The notes under the pieces: model-generated
The model's input: the letters and a program-made list of their open reading frames with translations, nothing else
The model's database searches: none
What the model was told of the DNA's origin: nothing
In this document: piece by piece, positions 15,575 through 23,476 of the stretch
Layout of the letters: the number at the start of each line of letters is the position of its first letter
Numbering within the stretch: position 1 is the first letter of the stretch
Translations under genes and position numbers: made by a program
IMG/VR virus record: IMGVR_UViG_3300046449_000280
Location: 1-33,141 of that record
Source: a virus
Reading direction: 5' to 3' (one strand)
DNA: 33,141 bases

Positions 15575-16838
15575 TGACCGTCTCCTTTTCTGTTCCGCCA
15601 GCAGTGTTAGGCGGGTCATAGTAGACCCCGCCGCCGCCATCTTCGCGTGGGTTCCAATCCTCTAGTGCGCGTTCCTCGTCAGGCGATGTAACACCCCACT
15701 GTAAGCGCTTGGTCATGGCCTCTGTTCGTGTTTTGATATCGCCGCGCGCCAATGCAGAACGGTTAAACCGGGCATACAAATCGGGGCTGTCCTCGCCGAT
15801 CAGGTCAAAGGCGATTGCCTCTTCCCACATGGTCAAATGATCTTCCAAACCATAGGCTACAAAGCCGTTAGATTTCTGCTCTAGGCCCGTCCCCCAATTG
15901 GAATCGCTGCCTGTGTTGTCGCCAATCATTGATGGCGGAACACCAAAAAACATCGCAATCTCAGAACGCGACATTTTGCGGCTTTCGATCCACTGCGCAT
16001 CCTGTGCCGTCATTGCCATTGGGGCAAAGTCCATACCTTCCTCAAGGATCATGGTCTTGGCTTCGTTGTCACCGCCCGCCCTGAATGCGTCTAAGCTGGC
16101 GCGCAAAACTGCTTGACCCTCAATTCCCAATTTTTCGGGATGTTTTAGGACGCTGGAAACCTGCGCTCCATTGCGGAATACATTTGCACCGTGGTTTTCC
16201 ATGCTCATTGCAAGGCCGATAGTCTCGCGGGCAAACGTGATGGGCGTTACTCCGTTCACACCGTCCAGTGTTAGGCCTACCAGATGAAACACCTCCGATT
16301 GCGCCAGCTCAACCCGACGCCCATTCTTTCGTGTGAACACATATGACAACGACATGTCGTCATTTTGCGTGCAAGTAACCCGGTCAGGATGCATCGGCAG
16401 CAAGGAAACAACCTCGCCACGGGAGCGCACAATCAGCGCGTAACCATTGCCCCTCAACAGCATGTGCGTCTGCATCATCCGGCGAAATACCGCAGGCTTT
16501 TGCCAGCTATTCGGCTTGCGCCGCAGAACTCGCCACAAACTTGAATCGGACGCATCCTCGCGGACCTGATCATTGACGCGGCGCTTGATATGCAGCGGCA
16601 TAGTAGCAACAGCGCCGGAGATAAGGCGGACGCAGGCATAAACCGTTGCCACCTTCATTGCATTGTTAGCCGTAACCACCGCACCGGAACGGCTCTCACC
16701 ACCCGCGATAGCATCCGCCAAGTCTTGGGGCGTGTTAATCACAACACCGCCGCCATTGCTTTGATAAGACGCTTTCGGCTGTTCTGGCGCACCCGACCCG
16801 CGCCGGAACATTCCTAAAAGGCCCATTAGTTTCCTCAC
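15552..16838 (-). CDS. Portal protein (HK97 family)
   Basis: 428 residues, a normal length for HK97-type portals. Recognisable parts are VYACVRLISGAVATMPLHI (about 70-88), MLLRGNGYALIVRSRGEVVSL, and ISRSEIAMFFGVPPSMIGD-like MSRSEIAMFFGVPPSMIGDN near residue 300, followed by the helical crown. It forms the dodecameric ring for DNA entry and exit and docks the terminase. Its start overlaps the stop of the large terminase gene by 4 bases (ATGA). Confidence 0.92.
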   Translation of the reverse strand: MRKLMGLLGMFRRGSGAPEQPKASYQSNGGGVVINTPQDLADAIAGGESRSGAVVTANNAMKVATVYACVRLISGAVATMPLHIKRRVNDQVREDASDSSLWRVLRRKPNSWQKPAVFRRMMQTHMLLRGNGYALIVRSRGEVVSLLPMHPDRVTCTQNDDMSLSYVFTRKNGRRVELAQSEVFHLVGLTLDGVNGVTPITFARETIGLAMSMENHGANVFRNGAQVSSVLKHPEKLGIEGQAVLRASLDAFRAGGDNEAKTMILEEGMDFAPMAMTAQDAQWIESRKMSRSEIAMFFGVPPSMIGDNTGSDSNWGTGLEQKSNGFVAYGLEDHLTMWEEAIAFDLIGEDSPDLYARFNRSALARGDIKTRTEAMTKRLQWGVTSPDEERALEDWNPREDGGGGVYYDPPNTAGGTEKETVNEPSKAS

Positions 16839-18628
16839 ATTACCAGAAGGCCGCGTTCTTCGTAAACAGAGCGGCCTTTATCTTCCATGTCGGAGGTCGC
16901 AGACCCCACAGCCATGGCAATCGTCACAAGTCCGTCAATTCGGCCTCGGCTTTTATTTTTGTCGTAAAACTTGTTTTTCTGTGCATCCGCCACAATCACC
17001 GCGTTGGACGCGCAAATGTCTGTCAGTCGGCTGCGGTCAATCTCAACCGTGCCTTTCAAAATGTGGTCCTCAAAGTGCCTGATCGAAACGGGCATACAAA
17101 GCTGCTTGCCCTCGAATAAAACACGCGGCCCCTGTGCATGTGCCACCAGCTTCAACCCAACACCAGCCGGTTCGTCCGGCCCAGCATAGCGCCACACGTC
17201 AAAGCCAATCTTGCCGCAAGCCTTTATAAAATCATCAATCTTTGTGATGTCAAAAACCAGCTGCGCCACGTCGTGCCGTGAACAAATATCCTGCACGCGC
17301 GCCGCGACAAACTCAAAGTCAATCGTTGGTGTTGGCGTGATAGTTATCTGGCCTGCCGCCTCAATCTCACGATATGGGATCTGATCCGCCGTTGACCTAT
17401 CCGCGATGTTCGTTTCTCGCGTCCAGTACCATGTTTTGACGGCCAGCTTGTCGCCCTCCCAGCACCCAGAAAGTGCCGTAAGGTCGTTTTTGTCTGCAAG
17501 GTCGAGCGACAAATGCAGTCGCCGACCTCGCATAGCCTCTTCATCAACGGTGCCTTGGATGTTTGCCCAGGCGCCTTCGTCAATCCAAAAGCCCGCCGTT
17601 CCGACCGGAATACCGAAAAACAGGCGTTTGGTCGTCAATGCGGTGGAAATCATATCCCTCGCGGTCTGGACTTCCTTGCGAATATTCTCAATCGGGTAGG
17701 TAATGCCCAAGGCTGGCAGAGATTTAATCCAGCAACTTTCGTCGTTGAACGGATCGTCGCCCTTATCTGTTCTTGCGATGTACGCAAATGCGCTATCATC
17801 GGTGTTTTCCCCGCGCAAAACACGTTGGAAATATTCGCTATATGTCGTTCCTACGTGCTGATCAACAGACGGCGTGTTTGTTCCCAATATCATCATCGGG
17901 TCGCCGCTCATTTTTGCAATTGCGGCCCGCCACGTTGAAATAGCCTTGTTAGTCTTCATTTCGTGAATTTCGTCAGCAACAATCAATCGTGGTTTTGGGC
18001 CGGATATCGCGTCGCCGTTTGCAACCGGTTGAAACTTTGAACTGCTGTCAGGGTGTTCAATTTTCCAAGCATTGTCGCCAAGTCCTCGAATGATAACTCG
18101 ACCCTTGCCGCTCGTATTTTCAAGCGTTTCACCACCTTTGCCAGGGATGCCAGAACGGCACATAGCAACAGCGTCATTGAACAGAACTTTGGCTGTACTT
18201 CTGTCCTCTGCGATTGCGTAGACCTCTGCGCGCTTGTGCTTCTGTCCAACTATTTCATATATCCCCAAACCACCCATCAATGGAGATTTGGCCTGCCCTT
18301 TTCCAGTCTCTAGCCAAATGAAGCGAAATCGTCTGTTACCATCACGGTCTCGCCAGCCGTAAATGCTACCCACAACGAACAAGTGCCATGGCAGTAAATG
18401 AAACGGCTGCCCCACCTTTGCCCCTTCGGTGATACTGAGAACAGCAGGGAAAAAATCGATTGCTCGATCCGCTGATGCTTGATCCCAAGAAATCCCGCGA
18501 TCTATACCATTCCTAAGGTCGCGCAAGTGACGCGCTGCAGCGAGCCGGACGAACTCACCAGCGACAATATTGCCCCTGTCAACGTCCTTTGCGTATTTGG
18601 TAGTTCGACACTCATCCAAGGTAAGCAT
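16835..18628 (-). CDS. terL: Terminase large subunit (HK97-type, Terminase_1)
   Basis: 597 residues using ATG 18628 (MLTLDECRTTKYAKDV). The frame is open 15 codons further upstream, but that would deepen the overlap with the small terminase. Walker A-like LETGKGQAKSPL is at about residues 107-117 and Walker B LIVADEIHEM at about 215-224, giving the packaging ATPase. The nuclease part starts near SLDLADKNDLTALSG, with further acidic residues in QLVFDITKIDDFI and RIDGLVTIAMA near the C-terminus. It cuts and translocates DNA into the prohead. Family resemblance is to the cos-cutting HK97 group. Confidence 0.93.
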   Translation of the reverse strand: MLTLDECRTTKYAKDVDRGNIVAGEFVRLAAARHLRDLRNGIDRGISWDQASADRAIDFFPAVLSITEGAKVGQPFHLLPWHLFVVGSIYGWRDRDGNRRFRFIWLETGKGQAKSPLMGGLGIYEIVGQKHKRAEVYAIAEDRSTAKVLFNDAVAMCRSGIPGKGGETLENTSGKGRVIIRGLGDNAWKIEHPDSSSKFQPVANGDAISGPKPRLIVADEIHEMKTNKAISTWRAAIAKMSGDPMMILGTNTPSVDQHVGTTYSEYFQRVLRGENTDDSAFAYIARTDKGDDPFNDESCWIKSLPALGITYPIENIRKEVQTARDMISTALTTKRLFFGIPVGTAGFWIDEGAWANIQGTVDEEAMRGRRLHLSLDLADKNDLTALSGCWEGDKLAVKTWYWTRETNIADRSTADQIPYREIEAAGQITITPTPTIDFEFVAARVQDICSRHDVAQLVFDITKIDDFIKACGKIGFDVWRYAGPDEPAGVGLKLVAHAQGPRVLFEGKQLCMPVSIRHFEDHILKGTVEIDRSRLTDICASNAVIVADAQKNKFYDKNKSRGRIDGLVTIAMAVGSATSDMEDKGRSVYEERGLLVM

Positions 18629-19013
18629 CAGCAGCTGTCTTGGGCGTCTCCGGTGGGCGCTCCACTGATCCATCTGCCGGATCGATCTTCAACTTAGCCT
18701 CCAATTTTGAAAGTCGTTCGTTCAATTTTTCAACCGTTGACCAGTTGAAATTGAAAACATCTCCGCCATTAGGGCCTTTTTTTACTGGACCCTCTTTGAC
18801 CGCAATCGGGTAAAGGTATTCATATTCGGCATATGCGCGGGCGTATCTGTCAGCAACAGCAATTCGTCCAGCCGTGATCCAATCGTTTTTTCTTAGATGC
18901 TCGATGACTTCCGACCACTTTGTCACAGCAGTTTTGCACATCGCATCTGATTTTTCAGAGTCTTCAGGGTCACAAAATATCTGTGCGTATCGCGGCTGTC
19001 TGGGCTTGATCAT
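18612..19013 (-). CDS. terS: Terminase small subunit (P27-like)
   Basis: 133 residues, starting MIKPRQPRYAQIFCDPED. A helical core (MCKTAVTKWSEVIEHLRKND, AGRIAVADRYARAYAEYEYL) matches P27-type small terminases. The C-terminal part contains VFNFNWSTVEKLNERLSKLEAK, a helical oligomerisation segment, and ends in the usual ETPKTAADAYLG. It recognises the packaging site and presents DNA to TerL. It is preceded by a spacer and the HNH gene, as in HK97-like phages. Confidence 0.85.
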   Translation of the reverse strand: MIKPRQPRYAQIFCDPEDSEKSDAMCKTAVTKWSEVIEHLRKNDWITAGRIAVADRYARAYAEYEYLYPIAVKEGPVKKGPNGGDVFNFNWSTVEKLNERLSKLEAKLKIDPADGSVERPPETPKTAADAYLG

Positions 19014-19034
19014 TGTTTATCTCAACCCCTACCC

Positions 19035-19121
19035 TTATTTTCTCTAGCTCTCAGTGCGCACGAAGGACAGGCATACGGTCCTGAGGCCACCCCCTCCAAA
19101 GTTTCGAATACCCCCCCTTTC
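19035..19121 (-). other. Possible cos region between HNH nuclease and small terminase
   Basis: The spacer between the HNH gene and terS has short G-rich runs on the minus strand (seven G, then five G), and small palindromes such as CCTAGG. cos sites of HK97-type phages lie here, beside HNH and terS. The assignment is purely positional. A 38-codon frame with a CPSC motif also crosses the spacer (19022-19138) but has no other support. Confidence 0.3.
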
Positions 19122-19460
19122 CTAGGGTTTCCAACCATCTGCGCGCTGTAAGCGGTCAGTCCTTGGGGCTTTATCTTCTTCCGTCTTGATCTCATGGCAT
19201 GGGGCACAAAGGCTTTGCAGATTGCTATGTTCGTCTGTGCCGCCCTTTGCCTTAGGCACTATGTGGTCAACGGCGTGGTCATATGGCCTGACCTTGAGCG
19301 CCGTCACCCTGTCCCGCGCCAGACAGCGTTGGCACAGATAGTTGTCGCGTCTCAGGATAACTTCACGCAATTTGTCCCACTTGGAACCATAGCCGCGCTC
19401 ATGCCGTGATTTGTCGCCCCAGTTGCCCGCTCGCCTGTGCTGCTGCGGTGCCTTGGCCAT
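19122..19460 (-). CDS. HNH homing-type endonuclease of the packaging module
   Basis: 112 residues. Zinc-binding pairs C43-x2-C46 (YLCQRCLARD) and C85-x2-C88 (SLCAPCHE) flank the HNH core: D65-H66 (AVDHIVPKAKGG), N80 and H89. The basic N-terminus (QQHRRAGNWGDKSRHERGYG) is typical of phage HNH proteins encoded next to terminase. HK97 gp74-like relatives nick DNA and are needed together with TerL/TerS for specific cos cleavage. It is the first gene of the late operon, right after a terminator. Confidence 0.88.
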   Translation of the reverse strand: MAKAPQQHRRAGNWGDKSRHERGYGSKWDKLREVILRRDNYLCQRCLARDRVTALKVRPYDHAVDHIVPKAKGGTDEHSNLQSLCAPCHEIKTEEDKAPRTDRLQRADGWKP

Positions 19461-19506
19461 CGCCTAAGTCTCACTATGTGTCGTTGGGGATAGGATCATG
19501 TCGCAT

Positions 19507-19536
19507 AAAAAAAGCGCCCAACTGTGTGTTGGACGC
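19507..19536 (-). terminator. Rho-independent terminator of the replication operon
   Basis: On the minus strand GCGTCCAAC and GTTGGGCGC pair (one G-T wobble) around a 5-base loop, followed by TTTTTTT. It lies downstream of the last early minus-strand gene and 46 bases before the HNH start, so it separates early from late transcription. The late operon then needs its own promoter or antitermination. Confidence 0.85.
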
Positions 19537-19579
19537 GATAGATGCCTTGGCAGTATACTAATCTGTTCCCGTCACCAGA

Positions 19580-20209
19580 TCAAGTGTTGTGTTCGACAGC
19601 GTGCGCAAGGGCTTGTGCTGCCTTTGCAAAGGTGAGCCCCAATGCCGTGGGCTTGCCTTGATCCATCAACGCCTTCCCTGACTGTGCTAGGTTTATGGCC
19701 GCTCTATCCAAGCCAGATAGTGATTGCATGTGAGTATCCCACATAAGCCACGCTGACTTGGCAGCCTCGTCTTTCTCTTCACCGGTGCGAAGATCAGTAG
19801 AATCCCCAGGCATCGTCTCAAGAACATCTGGCATCATCTCATGCTTTGATCCCTTGGCGTGCGGCGTTGTGCCCAGAACGCGCTTCAAATAACGATCATG
19901 CGCCACCACCATGCCCGTGTAAGCCTCTACAGCCTTGATCGCTTCTTGTTGGTTATCCACCACCGACCTGATCACGCAGCCTGCCTCTGTCGCATATGTT
20001 TGATGGGCCATAGCTTCACGATCCTGCCTTGAGTGTGGGTCTTTCCCCGCCATACGCGCACGGTTTGCGAGGTTGAGCTTACGCGGATCAATCTCATTCA
20101 TTCGCTCACGCCCTCTCGCTTTCTTCACTTTGGTTGCCCCAAGTTTAGGTAAGCCGTTGCTGAGCCCTTTTTTACGCCTGCGGCGTTCGCCCTTACTGAC
20201 TGCGACCAT
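19580..20209 (-). CDS. Unrecognised 209-residue protein, last gene of the replication operon
   Basis: Very basic N-terminus (about residues 1-40, with KGERRRRKK and KKARGRERM), then a mainly helical body. No membrane segment, signal peptide or enzyme motif is visible. A helix near the C-terminus (GLTFAKAAQALAHAVEHN) is amphipathic. The gene follows the upstream 69-codon gene without a gap (stop 20210, start 20209) and ends just before the operon terminator. Nucleic-acid binding or a regulator at the early/late junction is possible given the charge, but this is a guess. Confidence 0.6.
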   Translation of the reverse strand: MVAVSKGERRRRKKGLSNGLPKLGATKVKKARGRERMNEIDPRKLNLANRARMAGKDPHSRQDREAMAHQTYATEAGCVIRSVVDNQQEAIKAVEAYTGMVVAHDRYLKRVLGTTPHAKGSKHEMMPDVLETMPGDSTDLRTGEEKDEAAKSAWLMWDTHMQSLSGLDRAAINLAQSGKALMDQGKPTALGLTFAKAAQALAHAVEHNT

Positions 20210-20419
20210 CTAACGGGTCTCCCTTTTGCCATGCTGCTTTTCTGCCTCGTTGATGAACGCCTGACGCGTCCAGTCGTCTGTGATGTCTTCCGGCCTCACG
20301 ATGATCAAGCCCATGCTCTGCCACGCCTTGGCAAACACTTCACGATTGCGCCGCTCTGCCTCTGATCCGGTGGGCGGCTCTGCGTTGGCCATGCCGTATA
20401 TGCGAGACACACCCGTCAC
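20210..20419 (-). CDS. Unrecognised 69-residue protein
   Basis: GTG start at 20419 makes a 4-base GTGA overlap with the DnaA-like gene; an ATG nine codons later (MANAEPPTG) is an alternative. The protein is charged and soluble, with REVFAKAWQSMGLIIVRPED as its most ordered-looking part and a basic C-terminus. I do not know the family. It is coupled to both neighbours, which suggests a role in replication or its control. Confidence 0.5.
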   Translation of the reverse strand: MTGVSRIYGMANAEPPTGSEAERRNREVFAKAWQSMGLIIVRPEDITDDWTRQAFINEAEKQHGKRETR

Positions 20420-20745
20420 GCTTGCAACCTCAACAAATGATCTACCCTATCGCATAGACCTCTACGCCTCACAGCTGCAACACCGTGCAACACCGTCGTG
20501 TGATCCCTGTTGAAAAAGCGGCCTATCTTTGAAGATGATATATGAGGCAACAAATCCTTGATCCGTGCCATCGCCTCTTGGCGCGGGTAAGTGATATTGC
20601 GTGCGCGCCCTTTGCCTTTCAGATCCACCACAGTGACCCCGAACGCGTCTGCTACGATCTGTGCTACATGGCCCATTGTGCGCACCTCTCTCGCGCCTGC
20701 TTGCCAATTAAGGTCGGCCTGTGTGGGTAGTGGTGTAAATCTCAC
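20416..20745 (-). CDS. Stand-alone DnaA domain IV-like DNA-binding protein
   Basis: 109 residues from GTG 20745, chosen because it forms a 4-base GTGA overlap with the methyltransferase stop; an ATG at 20802 would overlap it by 61 bases. The C-terminal 75 residues reproduce DnaA domain IV: QIVADAFGVTVVDLKGKGR, then ITYPRQEAMARIKDLLPHIS, then the DnaA-box reading motif RDHTTVLHG. No ATPase or domain I is present. In bacteria this domain binds 9-mer DnaA boxes. As an isolated domain it could mark the phage origin, or compete with host DnaA. No perfect DnaA box was noticed in the window. Confidence 0.85.
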   Translation of the reverse strand: MRFTPLPTQADLNWQAGAREVRTMGHVAQIVADAFGVTVVDLKGKGRARNITYPRQEAMARIKDLLPHISSSKIGRFFNRDHTTVLHGVAAVRRRGLCDRVDHLLRLQA

Positions 20746-21437
20746 AATAGCACCGCCTGACGCGTGTCTGGCGCGTCCTTGTACAGTCGTTTGCGCAACC
20801 ATCCACCACCGCCCAGCGCGGGCCTATTGGTATCCCAAACAAACCATGAGTTGCGTTGAGGAGGTGACCCAAGGCCGCGAAAGTCGATCTTCCAACAACA
20901 AAGATATTCAACAGACGGTGGATGCTCGTCAAAGAACCGATCCATACTGTTGATGCGAGCAGCTGGCCAATCCGCATTGAGCAACATTGCTGTGTAATTG
21001 ATCCCGCCCAGCGCGAACGTGTGCCATAGCCATCGGCAGTGGCCGTCGCGGGCGCTTACTTCGCAATAGGGCGGATTGGTGAACTGTATAGGTGCGCGTG
21101 CCTCTGTGCAGTCTAGGAAAGACTTAAGCTCAACCCCCGGCCATAGGCGATCGACAACATCGTTACCGTATACAGTGAACCCCTCACCTGTAAGCACCTT
21201 TGCTATATGCCCTGCGCCTACGGCAGTTTCCCACACATCTGTGCCATGCTTAAGCATATGTGGCAGTTCTTCACGCAAGAGTGCCTTTGTCGCGCTGGGC
21301 GGCGTTGGGTCATAGTCCAAAGTATCACGGGTGACTTGTGTATCCTCTACGACAGGGAAACCCATCACACCTTGGGAAGCATCAGGCGCAACCTTCTTTT
21401 TGATTGCTTGGAACAAAGGCTTTACACTTGCCGCCAT
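20742..21437 (-). CDS. Adenine-specific DNA methyltransferase-like protein
   Basis: 231 residues from ATG 21437, which directly follows the RusA stop (TGAC-ATG). The SAM-binding loop is suggested by DVWETAVGAGHIAKVLTGEG (about 67-86) and the catalytic motif by FTNPPY (NPPY at 121-124). The N-terminal DYDPTPPSATKALLREELPH is a common phage methyltransferase entry motif. It probably makes N6-methyladenine in phage DNA, protecting it from restriction or marking it. The target sequence cannot be read from the protein. The family also includes inactive paralogues; the NPPY motif argues for activity. Confidence 0.75.
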   Translation of the reverse strand: MAASVKPLFQAIKKKVAPDASQGVMGFPVVEDTQVTRDTLDYDPTPPSATKALLREELPHMLKHGTDVWETAVGAGHIAKVLTGEGFTVYGNDVVDRLWPGVELKSFLDCTEARAPIQFTNPPYCEVSARDGHCRWLWHTFALGGINYTAMLLNADWPAARINSMDRFFDEHPPSVEYLCCWKIDFRGLGSPPQRNSWFVWDTNRPALGGGGWLRKRLYKDAPDTRQAVLL

Positions 21438-21438
21438 G

Positions 21439-21807
21439 TCATTGCTCCTGCTCTGGGGCTTGGCTGATCTTAACGATGATTTCTCCGCCCTTTTTGGACT
21501 CTGAAAAGCGCGTTGGGTATTGCACTGTGAATTTCCGATCATCCACGCCCATCGCTTCTGCTATCCCGTCGATATAGGCCTTGAGCCCCGATGCTACGTT
21601 GTGAACGTCGCCGCGCTGACTTGGCGGGTGATATGTGAATTCAAGACTGGCGCTGGGCCAAGGTGACACTTTGGCCTCTTTGGCAACCCAATACGCATAA
21701 CCGCGCGCCTCTTTGACCTTTCGTGCCTTTTTGTAGCGGTTGGCGCGACCATTTGAGGAAATCACCCGATCGGGCCAAGGCAGTGACAAGGTGATTGCAT
21801 CAGTCAT
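21439..21807 (-). CDS. rusA: RusA-type Holliday junction resolvase
   Basis: 122 residues, normal RusA length. After an N-terminal strand ending in LPWPDRVISSNGR, the catalytic half contains GDVHNVASGLKAYIDGIAEA and GVDDRKF. Acidic residues at about 67, 80, 89 and 90 correspond to the metal-binding aspartates of RusA. It resolves four-way junctions during phage recombination and replication, before packaging. It follows a 315-base stretch holding a probable broken gene and precedes the methyltransferase gene directly. Confidence 0.85.
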   Translation of the reverse strand: MTDAITLSLPWPDRVISSNGRANRYKKARKVKEARGYAYWVAKEAKVSPWPSASLEFTYHPPSQRGDVHNVASGLKAYIDGIAEAMGVDDRKFTVQYPTRFSESKKGGEIIVKISQAPEQEQ

Positions 21808-21841
21808 TTTTGGAGGCCTTCTTTCGGTTCGTTTTAAATGG

Positions 21842-21984
21842 TTAAGGGCGCAGGCTCATCTCACTCCCCACATACGGGGCGCTATCTCTCAAGTCCTTTT
21901 CCGTTCCCTTGCCTGCTTCTGCATGTCGGCCCTACGTTCTTTCGGTTCTAAGGTTGTGCGGGGCTTCCACCCGCCGCGATCCCC
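21842..21984 (-). pseudogene. Probable frameshifted remnant of a small gene in the 21808-22122 gap
   Basis: The 315 bases between the GapR/FtsK-like gene and rusA have no intact gene. One minus frame reads GGWKPRTTLEPKERRADMQK and ends at TGA (21891-21889). The next frame continues with EKDLRDSAPYVGSEMSLRP to TAA (21844-21842). The two halves join smoothly if one A is added to the four-A run around 21896-21899. Both halves look protein-like in composition (charged helix, then a tail). This suggests a recent single-base deletion, a sequencing error, or frameshifting. No start codon is clear, and the family is not recognised. Confidence 0.35.
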
Positions 21985-22122
21985 TCAAGCAATATTCTGC
22001 TCTTTTAGGTTTCTCTGTTGGCCTAGCTGCGCTCGCATTGCGGCATGTCCGCGCTCACACGTCCAACTCCTGCTTTCGGCGCGTCCGCTCGCCCAATAAC
22101 GACAACAGGTTTTGCCGATCCC

Positions 22123-23208
22123 TTACGCCATCCCCAGCGCTTCTTTGTACATCTCAAGCACGGCTTCTTCTTCGGCGATCTCGTCTGTGGACTTCTTGCG
22201 CAGAGCGATCACTTTGCGCAAAACTTTGGTGTCATACCCACGCCCCTTGGCCTCAGCCATCACTTCTTTTTGCTGATCCGCGATGTCTTTCTTTTCCACC
22301 TCTAAACGCTCATAGCGCTCTACGAATTGGCGCAATTCATCTGCGGTGACACGGTACGTGGCGTCATTCGCCGCGCTGAATTCTGGATCGTCTTTCATGG
22401 GGGCGCGTCCCTTTCGGGCTGTGGCTTCCATTTTGCTGCGCGACTGAGTGGCGCCAGCCTCAAATGGGTCTGGACGGTCACCGAGTGCGTCTTGATAGGC
22501 CAACGCCACACCTTGCAAGACGGCCGCCATCAAATCATCGCCAGCGGCGGCGATCATATCCGGTGGAATTTTCAGAGTTTCTGCGAACACCTCGATCGTA
22601 ACAACGTCGCGTCCGCCTTCTGGATTCACCCTCGAAACCAAACCAATTGATTGCATCAACTCTACCAAACGCGCCGCCTTGTTGTAACCAATCGACAATT
22701 TGCGCTGGATGTATGAGGTTGAACATTTCTGTTCACGAAAAACCAACTCACAGGCGGTTTTAAACTGCTGAACGGCTTGATCCGCAGGCTGTTGGTTTGT
22801 TCGACCTGTGGTCTCAACCTTGCCTTTGAAGGTGATAGGCCCAGATCGCACGGCTGCAATCGCTGAGATGCGGTGGTGGCTGGGGTCCAACTCTTCGATC
22901 GGCATAACCACGTTTTTGATCAGCTTGGTTTGTTCTTCATTGCCCAGTGCGGCAATCTCTGCCCAACGTGGAACCAACGCGGCCCAGTATGCGTTCACGT
23001 CCACCATTTGGGGGAAAATCAGACGCAGACTTGGCACAGCGTCCAAAAGCGCCTCACAGCGCCCAAAGTCGCCACCATCATGCGGGTAGTCACCGTTTTG
23101 GGTGTCATGCCCTGCCAGATGCGCCGCGATAGACTTTGCCGATGCACCCTTGGCACCACTGGCAATCCATTCGTCCAAACCTTCCGGTGTTTTGTCTTGA
23201 TCAAGCAT
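22123..23208 (-). CDS. Three-module chimera: phage N-domain, FtsK gamma-like winged helix, GapR (DUF2312)-like domain
   Basis: 361 residues. Residues about 10-115 are a domain found in alphaproteobacterial prophages (motifs [31 protein letters not shown]), function unknown to me. Residues about 145-205 ([32 protein letters not shown]) closely match the FtsK gamma winged helix, which reads the KOPS polarity sequence and activates XerD. Residues about 284-360 ([38 protein letters not shown]) match GapR, a nucleoid protein that holds overtwisted DNA ahead of replication forks. The FtsK motor is absent. It probably binds phage or host DNA in replication or segregation. RBS AAAGGA precedes ATG 23208. 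Confidence 0.85.
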   Translation of the reverse strand: MLDQDKTPEGLDEWIASGAKGASAKSIAAHLAGHDTQNGDYPHDGGDFGRCEALLDAVPSLRLIFPQMVDVNAYWAALVPRWAEIAALGNEEQTKLIKNVVMPIEELDPSHHRISAIAAVRSGPITFKGKVETTGRTNQQPADQAVQQFKTACELVFREQKCSTSYIQRKLSIGYNKAARLVELMQSIGLVSRVNPEGGRDVVTIEVFAETLKIPPDMIAAAGDDLMAAVLQGVALAYQDALGDRPDPFEAGATQSRSKMEATARKGRAPMKDDPEFSAANDATYRVTADELRQFVERYERLEVEKKDIADQQKEVMAEAKGRGYDTKVLRKVIALRKKSTDEIAEEEAVLEMYKEALGMA

Positions 23209-23209
23209 T

Positions 23210-23476
23210 TTAAAAGTCCTTTTCGCTCAATTGCTGTGCTGCGAATTTCAGGGCGCGCACCATTGATGGGTCTGATTTTGCCGGATTTCCGATCTGCGAT
23301 TGCAGCGATGCTTGTACCTGGTCGCCGCTGTGCAGCCGGATTTTGCGCTTGGAAAACCCGACATCGCTAGGCGGACTGACGTGCAACATGCAATCGCGCA
23401 AGCTGCTGTCGATGGTCACAACCACGTTGCCGAACGGCACGCCGTGGACCTCTGGGGCCGCATGGATCTTGCTCAT
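23210..23476 (-). CDS. Unrecognised 88-residue protein
   Basis: ATG 23476 is chosen because it makes a 4-base ATGA overlap with the upstream winged-helix replication protein. A longer reading upstream exists only as the shadow of that gene. The protein starts [20 protein letters not shown] and has a beta-rich first half, then a helical end ([17 protein letters not shown]). No motif is recognised. It sits between the replication protein and the chimera, with one base to the latter, so it is part of the same translational unit. Confidence 0.55.
   Translation of the reverse strand: MSKIHAAPEVHGVPFGNVVVTIDSSLRDCMLHVSPPSDVGFSKRKIRLHSGDQVQASLQSQIGNPAKSDPSMVRALKFAAQQLSEKDF

Noticed and set aside
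19027-19034. GGGTAGGG (minus strand), matching the KOPS consensus read by FtsK gamma, near the small terminase
   Set aside because: A 7-specified-base motif is expected several times by chance in 33 kb. One copy near cos is not evidence for a link with the chimera.
1-19460. The structural block as a gene-transfer agent
   Set aside because: Several tail proteins resemble GTA relatives, but the presence of HNH/cos-type terminase, replication genes, repressor and operators shows a phage.
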